The notes under the pieces were generated by a model. It did not search any database. It saw nothing but the letters and a program-made list of their open reading frames with translations, and had not been told where the DNA came from. The translations under genes were made by a program, and so were the position numbers. Shown here in pieces: positions 1 to 9,433 of a stretch of 64,000 nucleotides of DNA; the stretch's first letter is position 1, and every line of letters begins with the position of its first letter. Source of the DNA: Gaeumannomyces sp. JS-464. Lineage: Eukaryota; Ascomycota; Sordariomycetes; Magnaporthales; Magnaporthaceae. Location of the stretch: the NCBI GenBank assembly GCA_002197995.1, contig NGZR01000003.1, positions 6,882,001-6,946,000 of the forward strand. Reading direction: 5' to 3'.

Positions 1-1
1 C

Positions 2-3000
2 GTCGTCAAGAACCGCAACCCGCACAGTTCTCCGCCCGCAGAGAACTTCCGACGCTACGAGGACCAGAGGCAGCACCCGTCGCGGCCCCCTAAGTGCATC
101 GAGAACAAGAGACAGCACGTTCGGACGAGGGACGGCGCATTCCCTCGTCCTACAAAACCGTCTGGCTCGGAGATGACCGGATCGGGCATCGGTGCCCTCC
201 CTACGAGAGGTCCGTTCGGGAGTGGACGGGCGACCACCCGCAACCGCGCGGTGTCTACCACCACCACGACTCCAGGGGGCACGTCCGCCCCGACCAGTCT
301 AGTCTCGGGTTCCGTGTCATCCTCTCCAGCCTCCACGGGGACCTCTCTTCCTACCTCCTCGGAGACTACCTCCGTCCCGACGAGCTCGGGAGACAGCAGC
401 CCCAGACCACAACCCTTGAGAGGCGGCAGGCCAGCGGCGGCAGGGCTGGGATCAAACAACGTAGCGGGAACGAATAGCGACGTTGCAGCCGGATCCAATA
501 ACGGTGCCGCAAGCCCAGATATTATCTCGACTTCCAGCAGCACTGCCTCGGACACTAGTACCCCTGACGTCACAACCACTACCTCTGGTGATGTCGCAGC
601 CACCACCGCCAAGGGCGTGATAACTACTGGCTCTGGCGATGCGACGGTTGCTACTCCTGAAGGCGCGACAACCACTACTTCTGGTTATGCCACAATCACC
701 ACCGCTGAAAGCGCGACAACTGCTAGCTCTGAAGATGCTACGGACACTATCTCTGAAGACGTTACAGTCATCACCTCCGAAGGGTCGACAGTCACTATCC
801 CTGAACGCGCGACAGCAACTACCTCTGAAAGTACAGCAGTCGCTCCCTCTGAGGACGCGGCAACTACGGGCTTTGGGGATGCTGCGGTTGCTATCTCTGG
901 AGGTGCGACAGCCACTACCCCTGAGGGGGCAACAACCGCTGCCTCTGAGGGTGCGACAGCCCTGCCGTTGAGAATGCGACAACTGCTAGCCTCGAGGATG
1001 CTACCGCCGCTACCTCAGGGGTTCGCGACAACCTCTACCTCTGAAAGCGCGACAGTCCCTGCCTTTGAGGAGGCGATAACTACCAGCACTGGGGATGCTG
1101 CGGTTGCTGCCTCTGGAGATGCGACAGCCAGTACCCCTGAGAGGGCGAGAGCCACTCCCTCCGAGAGTACAACGGTCGCCGCCCCCGAGGACGCGACAGC
1201 TACTCGCCCGGAAGATGCCACGGTCACTACCTCCGAGGGGTTCGCGACAACCTCTGCCTCCGAAGATGCTACAGTCAGCGCCGCCAATGCTACGTCTCCG
1301 TCTGTGGGCCTCTTCTCGGCCTCCTCGGATCTCACCCCGTCCTCCTCTTTGCAACCCTCCTCGGCCCCCTCCTCAGACAGCTCGGCGTCCACCTCTGTGG
1401 ACATTCCTTCGGATACCGAAGCACCAAAGCCAACATCTGCGGACACTTCTATGGGGCCACAGCGCCAGCCTCTAAGAGGCCCTTCACGTGGCTCACCGTC
1501 CTCTTTTCTGGACTCCCAACCCGACTCCTTCCTATCCCCCGCCGCCAACACTTCGGACCCCTCAAACTCAGCAGTGCCTTCCGGTTCGACTGCCGATTCC
1601 ACTGCCGGTTACACTGCCGGCTCCATCTCTGCTCCCACCTCCACTTTGACTTCCGCTTCGGAAGCAATGAGCTCTTCTTCCCCGGAGCTCCCGACTTCTT
1701 CAGGGGAGCTTACAGAGTCTTCCACTTCGGAGACGGCGACCCCTCCCTCATCTCCTTCCGACCCCACAAGGCCTTCAACTTCAGAGACAGGGACCCCTTC
1801 AAATTTGCAGACAGAAGAATCTTCTACTTCGGAGACATCGGCCCTTTCAGTCGGCCCCGCGGGCCCTTCCGTTTCAGATCCAGAAATATCTTCCACCTCA
1901 GCATCGGTGGGGCCCCCCGAAGACCAGCCAGAATCGTCATCTGCCTCGGACCCTGCGACTTCTTCCTCGCAGTCGTCACATCCTCACAGGAGCCCGCGTC
2001 GTCCCACCGCGGGGCCCGAAACTTCTTCGGACACATCCACTCCTTCCTCCTTGGAAACGCCGACATCTCCTTTACCAGATCCCTCCTCTGGGTCTTCGGT
2101 CCCCACTTTACCAGACCCTTCACTATTTCCCACAGAGAGCGGCACCAACACAAGCGACACACTTGCTCCATCCGAACCTCAGTCTAACGGACCTACTATT
2201 CCTGCCGCTGATGACGAAGTCGATAGTGCTCTGGCAACGCCTTCGACGTCGGGTGCTGCAAGCACTCCCATTCCAAGCATGGAATTTTCTGTTTCCTCTG
2301 AAAATGCGCCACAGGGCAGTATTAGCGAGCCTAGCAATTACTCCGCTGAACCAGCTTCACCCTCAAGTGAGGCTCCAAGTGCTCTCACCGACGCCCAGGG
2401 AGACAGCACTCAAACAGTCAGGTCTCTGCCGACCGCTACCAGTAATCCGGTCTCAGATGTGTTGTCACCGAATCCAACTGAAACAAGCAACACCGGCAGT
2501 AGCCAGGCTCCCACGATAACGCCATCTTCATTCAGCCCACTCGCCAACTCTGTTGCCAATACGAAAACAACCAACACAGAGGCAAATAATGCTCAAACTA
2601 GCAGCACTGAGGTTTCCATCGACACGCAGCCAAGCAACCCGCTAGGCAACGTTGGAACAAGCAGCACCGATACAAGCGGCGGTGCCCAGGCAGGCACGGG
2701 CAGCGGGGAGGGAAGTAGCAGTCAAATGAGCACCCAGACAGACGCTACGCAGACAAGCACAGCCGGTGCAGTGGCCACGCAAACGAGTTCCACCGAAGCA
2801 GCCGCAGAGATCGGCACCCAAGAGAATTCTCAGGCGAGCACCGCCCAAACAACCACCCAGCCCGGCGGTACAGAAATGGTCAACACGGCAACGGGTAGCC
2901 CTCAAGCTGGTGACTCCCAGACAAGCACCCAGACGGGTATTTCTCTCGCAAGTAGCGCTGAAACGAGCACCACGGAACTTGGCAATACTCAGGCGAGTAG

Positions 3001-3778
3001 TGTGCAGACAAGCACCCTGGCGACTACTGGCACGAGCGTCGCTTCAGCAAGCAGTACAGAAGCTAGCAGCACCAAAGCGAGTACAAAGGAAGGTGGTATT
3101 ACTGCAACAAGCAGCAGTCAGACAAGCAGCACAGGAAGCTCTCCCATTTTGGAAACAGGAACTAGTTCGGAAGTAGAACCCATTTCGGGAACAAGAACAG
3201 GGGCAGGAACCACTTCGGGAACAGAAACAAGAGCCTCTTCGGAAACAGGAACCACTTCCTCCTTGCAGCCGGTAACCAGCTCCCAGGCAAGCACCGCCCA
3301 GATGAGCAGCACTCAATCAGGCAGCACTCAATCAAGCAGCCAGCCAAGCAACATTCCAACAAGCAGCACTCGGGCCATCACAACTGGTACCCTTGAGAGC
3401 ACCACTTCGACCAGTGACACTCTTGTCGTCAACGCCTTGGCGGGCGGCTCTCAACCGAGCCCCACACCTACTTCCAGTAGCACTGCCGCCTCGTCGAGTA
3501 GCACCACAACGAGCAGCATTCCAACAACTAGCAGTTCATCGACTAGCAGTGCATCGGCTAGCACTCCGTCAACAAACACTGCTTCGACAAGCGCTGCGCC
3601 GGCCAGCAGTGCGTCTGCTAGCAGCAGCACCTCAACCAGCAGCACCTCAACAAGCAGCACCTCAGCGAGCGTCTCGATGACCAGCACGACAAGCAGCACT
3701 TCAACAACGAGAAGCACCTCGACGAGCAGCACGGTGTCCCCGACGCCTAGTCTTTCCTACCCACTAAGCGTTGACTAG
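2..3778 (+). CDS. Ser/Thr-rich extracellular wall protein, 5' end outside window
   Basis: The reading frame is open from the first bases of the window, so the true start lies upstream. The visible part is about 1,250 residues, overwhelmingly Ser, Thr, Ala, Pro and Gly, a composition typical of O-mannosylated wall stalks. Residues encoded by about 580-1290 form degenerate repeats of roughly 12-14 residues (variants of S-E-D-A-T-x-T-T). The stretch 1760-2160 is rich in P-S-S-S-D/E, and 2560-3770 in S-S-T-x-A/Q-T. The frame ends in TAG (3776-3778), and the very next codons continue in the same frame into a WSC domain. The TAG is therefore probably a nonsense mutation or an error rather than the natural end. 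I infer a wall-anchored sensor-like or mucin-like protein. No signal peptide or membrane anchor is visible because the 5' end is missing. Confidence 0.75.
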   Translation, partial: VVKNRNPHSSPPAENFRRYEDQRQHPSRPPKCIENKRQHVRTRDGAFPRPTKPSGSEMTGSGIGALPTRGPFGSGRATTRNRAVSTTTTTPGGTSAPTSLVSGSVSSSPASTGTSLPTSSETTSVPTSSGDSSPRPQPLRGGRPAAAGLGSNNVAGTNSDVAAGSNNGAASPDIISTSSSTASDTSTPDVTTTTSGDVAATTAKGVITTGSGDATVATPEGATTTTSGYATITTAESATTASSEDATDTISEDVTVITSEGSTVTIPERATATTSESTAVAPSEDAATTGFGDAAVAISGGATATTPEGATTAASEGATALPLRMRQLLASRMLPPLPQGFATTSTSESATVPAFEEAITTSTGDAAVAASGDATASTPERARATPSESTTVAAPEDATATRPEDATVTTSEGFATTSASEDATVSAANATSPSVGLFSASSDLTPSSSLQPSSAPSSDSSASTSVDIPSDTEAPKPTSADTSMGPQRQPLRGPSRGSPSSFLDSQPDSFLSPAANTSDPSNSAVPSGSTADSTAGYTAGSISAPTSTLTSASEAMSSSSPELPTSSGELTESSTSETATPPSSPSDPTRPSTSETGTPSNLQTEESSTSETSALSVGPAGPSVSDPEISSTSASVGPPEDQPESSSASDPATSSSQSSHPHRSPRRPTAGPETSSDTSTPSSLETPTSPLPDPSSGSSVPTLPDPSLFPTESGTNTSDTLAPSEPQSNGPTIPAADDEVDSALATPSTSGAASTPIPSMEFSVSSENAPQGSISEPSNYSAEPASPSSEAPSALTDAQGDSTQTVRSLPTATSNPVSDVLSPNPTETSNTGSSQAPTITPSSFSPLANSVANTKTTNTEANNAQTSSTEVSIDTQPSNPLGNVGTSSTDTSGGAQAGTGSGEGSSSQMSTQTDATQTSTAGAVATQTSSTEAAAEIGTQENSQASTAQTTTQPGGTEMVNTATGSPQAGDSQTSTQTGISLASSAETSTTELGNTQASSVQTSTLATTGTSVASASSTEASSTKASTKEGGITATSSSQTSSTGSSPILETGTSSEVEPISGTRTGAGTTSGTETRASSETGTTSSLQPVTSSQASTAQMSSTQSGSTQSSSQPSNIPTSSTRAITTGTLESTTSTSDTLVVNALAGGSQPSPTPTSSSTAASSSSTTTSSIPTTSSSSTSSASASTPSTNTASTSAAPASSASASSSTSTSSTSTSSTSASVSMTSTTSSTSTTRSTSTSSTVSPTPSLSYPLSVD

Positions 3779-4726
3779 TACGGCTTGGTATCTTGCTGGA
3801 CGGATTTGACAAATGGCACCCGCGCGGTTCTGGGCAAGAAATTCCATGCGGACAACATGACGGTGGAATCGTGCCTCCAAATTCTGTACCGGATTCGCCT
3901 ACGCAGGCCTTGAATGGGGTCAGGAGTGCTGGTGCGGCAACAGCGTGGCAGAAAATAGCGGTCCAGCTCCAATGGCGGGTTGCAACAAGCCTTGCACGGG
4001 CAACCCGGCCCAGCAGTGCGGCGGGAGTAGCCGCTTGCTGCTGTACAAGAGCCCCTTGTTTCCGATCTCGAGCAGCAGCACATCTACGAGTACGAGCGGA
4101 ACCACGGCCACTAGTACTTCTACGAGCGGCACATTGCTTAGCACCTCGAGCAGTACGCCAATGAGCAGTACGCCAACGAGCAGTAGCGCCTCGTCGAGCA
4201 GGACATCGACTAGCAACAATACCACGCCGAGCCCAACGTCCACCGCAGCGATGGTAACGTCAACACCCCGGTAACAACCACACCGCCATCGACAGTGTCG
4301 ATAACAACAACGGCATCCATGACAACAGCGACGTGCGACCGCGGGACAAATACAAGGTGCAACGCAAACTGCGTCCGCGCAATGAGGAGCTCAGTCAATA
4401 GTGCCGCGGCGTTGTTCCGCTCGACATGGCGCGGCGCCCTCACGAACATACCGACCATGCTGGCCAATTGCGAAGGCAATGCGACAATGATCGCGATCGC
4501 TTGTTGCTGTGTTCATGGACCGGGCCGTCGCTCATTTCACTCCCCTTGTCTGGTGGCTTGTCGCGCGCAGGGAGGCGACATCGCTCTCGACTCCTTCGAA
4601 CGAGACGCTGGCGGCGCTGCCGCGATCGAACTTGGGCGAGAATGGCGAGCCAATTGGGCTCAATGCTTGGAAGAGATTATCGGCCTGGCTAGTTGGCCAG
4701 GAGTGCCGGAAGCAGGAGAGCAGTGA
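3779..4726 (+). pseudogene. WSC domain and C-terminal continuation of the Ser/Thr-rich protein, frame-broken
   Basis: Immediately after the TAG the same frame encodes YGLVSCWTD...TVESCLQ, the first half of a WSC carbohydrate-binding domain. After the A-run at 3879-3881 the frame slips by one, and the second half follows (FCTGFAYAGLEWG, ECWCGNS, GCNKPCTGNP, QQCGGS). It has the expected cysteine pattern and ends near 4050. An extra A in the run would explain the break. A Ser/Thr stalk follows. A second break at the C-run 4266-4269 is explained by one missing C, after which a Thr-rich then Cys-containing tail runs to a stop at 4724-4726. WSC domains bind wall polysaccharides in stress sensors and secreted enzymes. 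I cannot tell what the C-terminal tail is. Together with the upstream piece this is one gene with three interruptions. Confidence 0.65.
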
Positions 4727-6366
4727 CATGGAGGATCACGGTGGTGAAAGTGGCGACGCGGGAAAAGATAGCAGGAGGAAACGCGGGCAGCCGTTGTCTC
4801 TCGTGAAGCAAGGGAGAAACGCAAGGTGAAGCACAAGGAGTAGGGTGCGAGTATTCAATGTTTTCTTTGGCTATTGTATCAGTAGTTTCCTTTGTCTAGG
4901 TAGCCAAATTTCTGTCATGGATTTACCATTGGGGATATCCTACGACCCCAGCCGAAGACGTCGGATTTGAAATCATGGACCCCTGGACGGCAGACAGGCC
5001 TCTAAAAATATCGCAGCTGAAGTCTCGGCACGTCTTCTGGAAAAAGCGGGGTCGCTGGCGCTCTTGACGTGGCATCCGAAAGGGGGCCTCGCGTCCCTCA
5101 CAGTGCCGCGATAATGTCCGTCGGAAGGCATATGTATGTAGAGTAGCCTATCCCAGCTGCGACGATGTCACGATGGCGTTCGGAGCAGACACCAGATTCG
5201 ACAAGTCGCGGCCGCCGGGGCGGGGTGGTGCAGCAGGCACTGACACAGGCCTTGCATGGCGGCGTGGAGAACGGAGCGGGCTGCAGCTGCGCCCTAGCGC
5301 CTTTTTTTTTTTGTGTGTGTTTCTTTTGCAATGGTCCGGCACCCGTTCACGCCTCGGCATGACGACAGTGGACGGGCAGCAGCGGATGGTAACCCCTCCC
5401 GGGCAAGGCAAAGGACATAGGCGAGAATATTGGACTGGGCGTGCATGCTGGGCGGGACCAAAGGACGCTAGAAAGAGCAGGTCCAGCTTCCCGGATCTCG
5501 CCTGTGGCCGACATATGCAATGTATTTGTGTTTTTTTTTTTTTGGTTGTTGGCTGGGGACAGGCGGCGCGGAATCCTTGGCTCGTTCACATTCGGTGAAG
5601 CGTTTCTCAATGCGATGCGAGCGAGCGAGCGAGTGAGCATGCCGCCGACCAAAGAAGGACGAGCCGCGGAATCCTTGCCCTTGCCTTGCCCGGCTCGATG
5701 GCTTGGGGGAGCGCTTCCTTGGTGCCAGCCCCCCTCCTATTTTTTTCTCAGGTGGGCTACGAAAAAAACGCCCGAGCCGGGCCAGCTCACCCCTATCCTC
5801 GGCCGACCTTCTCAACTCGGGACGCACGCCCCGACAACAGTGGGGCGCTGGCGCGGAGCGGCATTCCGGACCTGGAAGGAAGCCCCAGAAATATCCAGAA
5901 TAAACAACGGAGATGCCCGCTTTGCCTTGCCTGCCCCGAGAGGGCTCGAGCGGCTGGGAAGCCTGCCGGTTACGGTGTGGGCGCCGGGGCGCCAGGGCAT
6001 TAATCAGCTATCAACCTGCTCGACTGTGTGCTACGTAGCCCGGGTCGTGCGCCATGTGATGGACCTGATGCCCGCGGCGAGAGTCCGTTCGCCTTGTCGG
6101 GTTCTTTTAAAAAGCCTGTCTCCCGCCCTCGACCCTGTTGTTGTGCGCTGCTGGTGGCTGGTTCGGACACCCTGAGTCGCGAAGCAGCCGCTGATTAAAA
6201 CGAGCCAAACAAACCCTTTTCTTGGAAAGGCCACCAGACGAGACGGACTTGCAGAAGAACACACTTAACCCCTCGCCCGACCCGCCTCTTGTCCTCCCGC
6301 GAGACACGCGTGACAGACGCACTACCGCCACACACGCGACAACCCTCAAAAAAACACACACGCAAA
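4727..6366. other. Intergenic; likely 3' region of the wall gene and promoter of the oxidoreductase
   Basis: No convincing gene. Open frames here lack homology-like texture and conflict with each other. There are T-runs near 5301 and 5530 and C/T- and CA-rich sequence at 6250-6366, just before the oxidoreductase ATG, as in many fungal promoters and leaders. Confidence 0.5.
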
Positions 6367-7614
6367 ATGGAGAGGGCAAACACCTCCGTCGTCCTGGCCG
6401 AGCGCCCCGTCGGCAACATCGTCCCGGGCAAGACCTTTTCCAAGAAGGTTCAGCCAGCCCACCGAGGCCGACCTGAAGGATGGCCAGATCCTCGCCGAGA
6501 CTCTGTATCTCAGTCTCGACCCGGCCATGAGGGGATGGATGAACGGTCAGTTCTGAGCCGCTGGAGGCCCTGCATGTCGGCCCTGGGAGGGTTTTGCTTC
6601 CTTGGCAGTGCTTGCGGCCAATTACTAAACCGACTCCAATGAAAAACAGACACCCGCTCCTACATCCCGCCCGTCCAGATCGGCGAGGTGATGCGGAGCG
6701 GCGGCCTGGTGCGCGTGCTGGCCTCCAAGTCGTCCAAGGCCAAGGTCGGTGACGTCGTCTTCGGCTTCCCCGGCTGGCAGGAGGTGTGCGTCATGCCCGA
6801 GTCCGGGCCGGGCGCCTTCGAGGCCCCCTTCGACCTGCCCGCCTCGGGCAAGCTGACGGACCTGCTGGGCGTGCTGGGCATGACGGGCCTGACGGCCTAC
6901 TTTGGCGTCACCAAGATCGCAAACATCAAGCCCGGCGACACCGTCGTCGTCTCGGGCGCCGCCGGCGCCACCGGCTCCGTCGTCGGCCAGATGGCCAAGA
7001 ACATCTTTGGCGCCCGCGTCGTGGGCCTGGCGGGCGGCGCCGACAAGTGCCGCTGGCTGAAGGAGGAGCTTGGGTTTGACGAGGCCGTCGACTACAAGGC
7101 CGCCGACTTCAAGGAGAGGTTCGCCGAGGCGACGCCAAAGTTCATCGACGTCTACTGGGACAACGTCGGCGGCGAGATCCTCGAGATGTGCCTGACGCGC
7201 GCCAACAAGTTTGCGCGCTTCGTCATGTGCGGCGCCATCAGCCAGTACAACTCGACCGAGGTCAAGGGCATCAGGGTACGTGTCCCGGGGAAACCACTTT
7301 GTTTCTGTTTGGCAGATCTCGAGGGGGGAACAACGATTTGCTAACCCACATCATGATCACTGCAGAACCTGTCCATGGTCATCGCCATGTCCATCAGGAT
7401 GGAGGGCTTCATCGTGCTCAACTACCCGACCGAGATCCCCAAGGCGCGCCAGGAGCTTGCCGGGTGGCTCGCCGAGGGCAAGATCAAGCAGGAGACGGTA
7501 GTCAAGGGCGGCCTGGACAAGGTCGAGCAGGCGCTCCTGGACCTGTTCAACGGCGCCAACACGGGCAAGATGCTGGTCGAGGTCAAGAACGTCGAGGAGA
7601 GCGCGAAGCTGTAA
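6367..7614 (+). CDS. NADP-dependent medium-chain dehydrogenase/reductase (PTGR/leukotriene-B4-dehydrogenase type)
   Basis: Three exons: 6367-6545, 6650-7275, 7366-7614. The introns have donors GTCAGT and GTACGT, acceptors CAG, and branch-like TACTAAAC and GCTAACC. The encoded protein is about 350 residues, the normal size for zinc-independent MDR enzymes. Family marks are the N-terminal YLSLDPAMRGWM, MTGLTAYFG, the dinucleotide-binding SGAAGATGSVVGQMAK, and VYWDNVGGEILE. Known relatives reduce the double bond of enals and enones with NADPH in the cytosol; the substrate here is unknown. Between KKVQPA and PTEADL (6451-6460) the frame breaks. Two missing C in the GCCC run would restore the usual PAPTEADL; removing one base also keeps length divisible by three. 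The rest is intact, so I treat this as a functional gene with a local sequence error or a recent lesion. The ATG at 6367 is chosen because conserved sequence (VVLAERPVG) begins right after it. Confidence 0.85.
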
Positions 7615-8420
7615 GATGGGACGTGTTTTTTTATTTATTTGTTTTTCTTATGGCATGACGATACAAAGTTTGGGATAACGCGTCGGGCGTGCGATATGGG
7701 ACTGTATGTAAAGAAAGCAAAACTTCAAAAAGCGGTTGCTACAGCATAGGGTGTGGTAGGAAATTCATCTTTGATCTCTCCTGATTGAAGGCGAGAACGT
7801 GTGGAGACTGGGCGTTTCGGGAACGGTGTGCTTGGCGTGCGCTGTCAGGCTGTCATTGCTGCATCATGTAAGCCGGTCTGGAAGCGGCCTCTGCAGAATC
7901 GGGCTAGACTGGGGTTTGTCTCATGTCATCCGACAATTGCAACATGCAGTTTACATACGTGGATTAGCATGAAGGGTACCTACGCTGCAGTCGGCCTAAG
8001 TTAAGCGTCGCCCGTCTGTCCCCTGCGCTGTCTGCATAATCTGGATGGAAACATCGGGATGATTTGCTATTGGACGCGCCGGCGACAGGGCGAAAAGCGG
8101 ACGCAGCCCATGCATGTGTCGGTGAAAATGGAACGCGACGTCTGCTGACCCCTGAAAATCTCGCCAACGGCGTTCCAGGGCGGCCTATAAGGGGCGAGGC
8201 CTGGACGCAGGTGGCAGCATACCGACTTTGAAGCGAGAGGGCGGGCAGCACTCAGCTGCCCCGTGCAGCGGGCCGCTCACTAATCAGAGATCGGGCTGTT
8301 ACTCGATTTTTACTCGATGGAAATCGGTGAAGGCCGCCAGCCAGAGTGAGAATGGAGTCAGAAGCCCGCCGAAAGCGGAATGCGTGAGCGGGAAATGCGC
8401 GGGGTCGGTGTGATTGGCTG

Positions 8421-8612
8421 GATAAGACACGGAACCCACCAAGAAGTCAATGGAGAGAAAAAAGATCGGCTCGATTCTGGGCTTTTTTGGGCTGCTGCAG
8501 GAAGGGTTTGGTAGCCCGGGCGGCGGGTGGGTGCGCCCCGCCCGTCCAGCAATCGGCGTCCGATCTCAGCCACGGCTTCTTGGGCGCTGGCCAATCACGG
8601 CCGGCTGATAAG
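8421..8612. promoter_or_regulatory. Two distal GATAAG motifs upstream of allantoinase
   Basis: GATAAG at 8421-8426 and 8607-8612, both on the plus strand, with CCAAT at 8591. HGATAR sites bind AreA/NIT2-type GATA activators that relieve nitrogen repression. About 0.8-1.0 kb from the allantoinase start; functional only by inference. Confidence 0.4.
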
Positions 8613-9151
8613 ACGGGGTGCAGAGGGAAAGCGAGACAGGCGAGACGGTCACCCACCGACCCCGGCTGTTCTCCCTGTTTTCCGGCGGCTCGTCGTTTCT
8701 GCTGGTTTCGATGGGATGAAACGGGTTCCAGCGTGGGCACAGAAGTGACTAGGCACGGCAGGCTCAGGGCTGAGTGACTCCACATGAGGAAAGCATGTGA
8801 AGTCGGGGCAGCGGAGGATGGGCCCTGGCCGCCCGAGGAGATGGCGATGGCGCCGGCCGCGGACGGACTGGAACGAGACTGCAGGACTGGGGTTTCTTTG
8901 TTCTGGAATCGAGCCGTTGTCCACGACGGCATTCCCGCGGACTGGCCCAGTCCCAACCGTTCGTGCCCCATGACTCGTCTGCCACAAAACCCCGGCGAAC
9001 TGCCTCTCTTTGTTTCCAGATCCCGCTCTTCCGGGTTTTGCCTCAAATTCCGAGCAACCGCTTCTCTAGCGCCGCCCTCCTCCGTACACACAAGATAGCA
9101 TCGTGCGTTGTGTGGTGACCAGAGGCCTTGTCCCCCTTCCTGTCATACTCG

Positions 9152-9207
9152 CTTATCAGTAAGCTCCCCACACACTTCTCTCACTGCCATCCACCCCAAG
9201 AGATAAG
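9152..9207. promoter_or_regulatory. Proximal GATA-factor site pair of allantoinase
   Basis: CTTATC at 9152-9157 (GATAAG on the minus strand) and GATAAG at 9202-9207, about 50 bases apart and 230-280 bases before the ATG. Paired GATA sites are the usual form at nitrogen-regulated purine-catabolism promoters, so regulation by an AreA/NIT2-type factor is likely. Confidence 0.5.
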
Positions 9208-9433
9208 CTCGCGCGTGCCCAGGCCACCGTATCGTCGACTAGGGGGCGTGCCGCCCTGTTGGGTTCGTCGAGAGCGGCCAGCTCAACCTCGCAGCCACCA
9301 CCAACCTTGCCGAGAACCCACCGACATCCATTCCCCGCCAAACCAAATCTTCCCGCTTTCCCCAGATTCTCCCATCCTGTTTTTAGAAGTAAAGCCCTGC
9401 ATAGCGCGCCAGACTGCAACCCCTCCGGCAGCT

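Larger units (their letters stand above)
7615..9433. other. Intergenic region and allantoinase promoter/leader
   Basis: No supported gene. A T-rich stretch follows the oxidoreductase stop (7625-7650, plausible 3' UTR). The right half carries several GATAAG hexamers and a CCAAT-type element at 8591. The last 280 bases before the allantoinase ATG are C-rich and T/C-rich, as in fungal leaders. The allantoinase frame is open upstream to about 9128, but that extension is low-complexity and does not resemble the family. Confidence 0.5.

Noticed and set aside
5441..6175. Plus-strand frame of about 244 codons between the wall gene and the oxidoreductase
   Set aside because: Crosses a homopolymer T/F tract, has competing frames on both strands and no protein-family texture.
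6451..6460. A 10-bp intron to explain the oxidoreductase frame break
   Set aside because: Far below the minimum size of spliceosomal introns; a run-length error is simpler.
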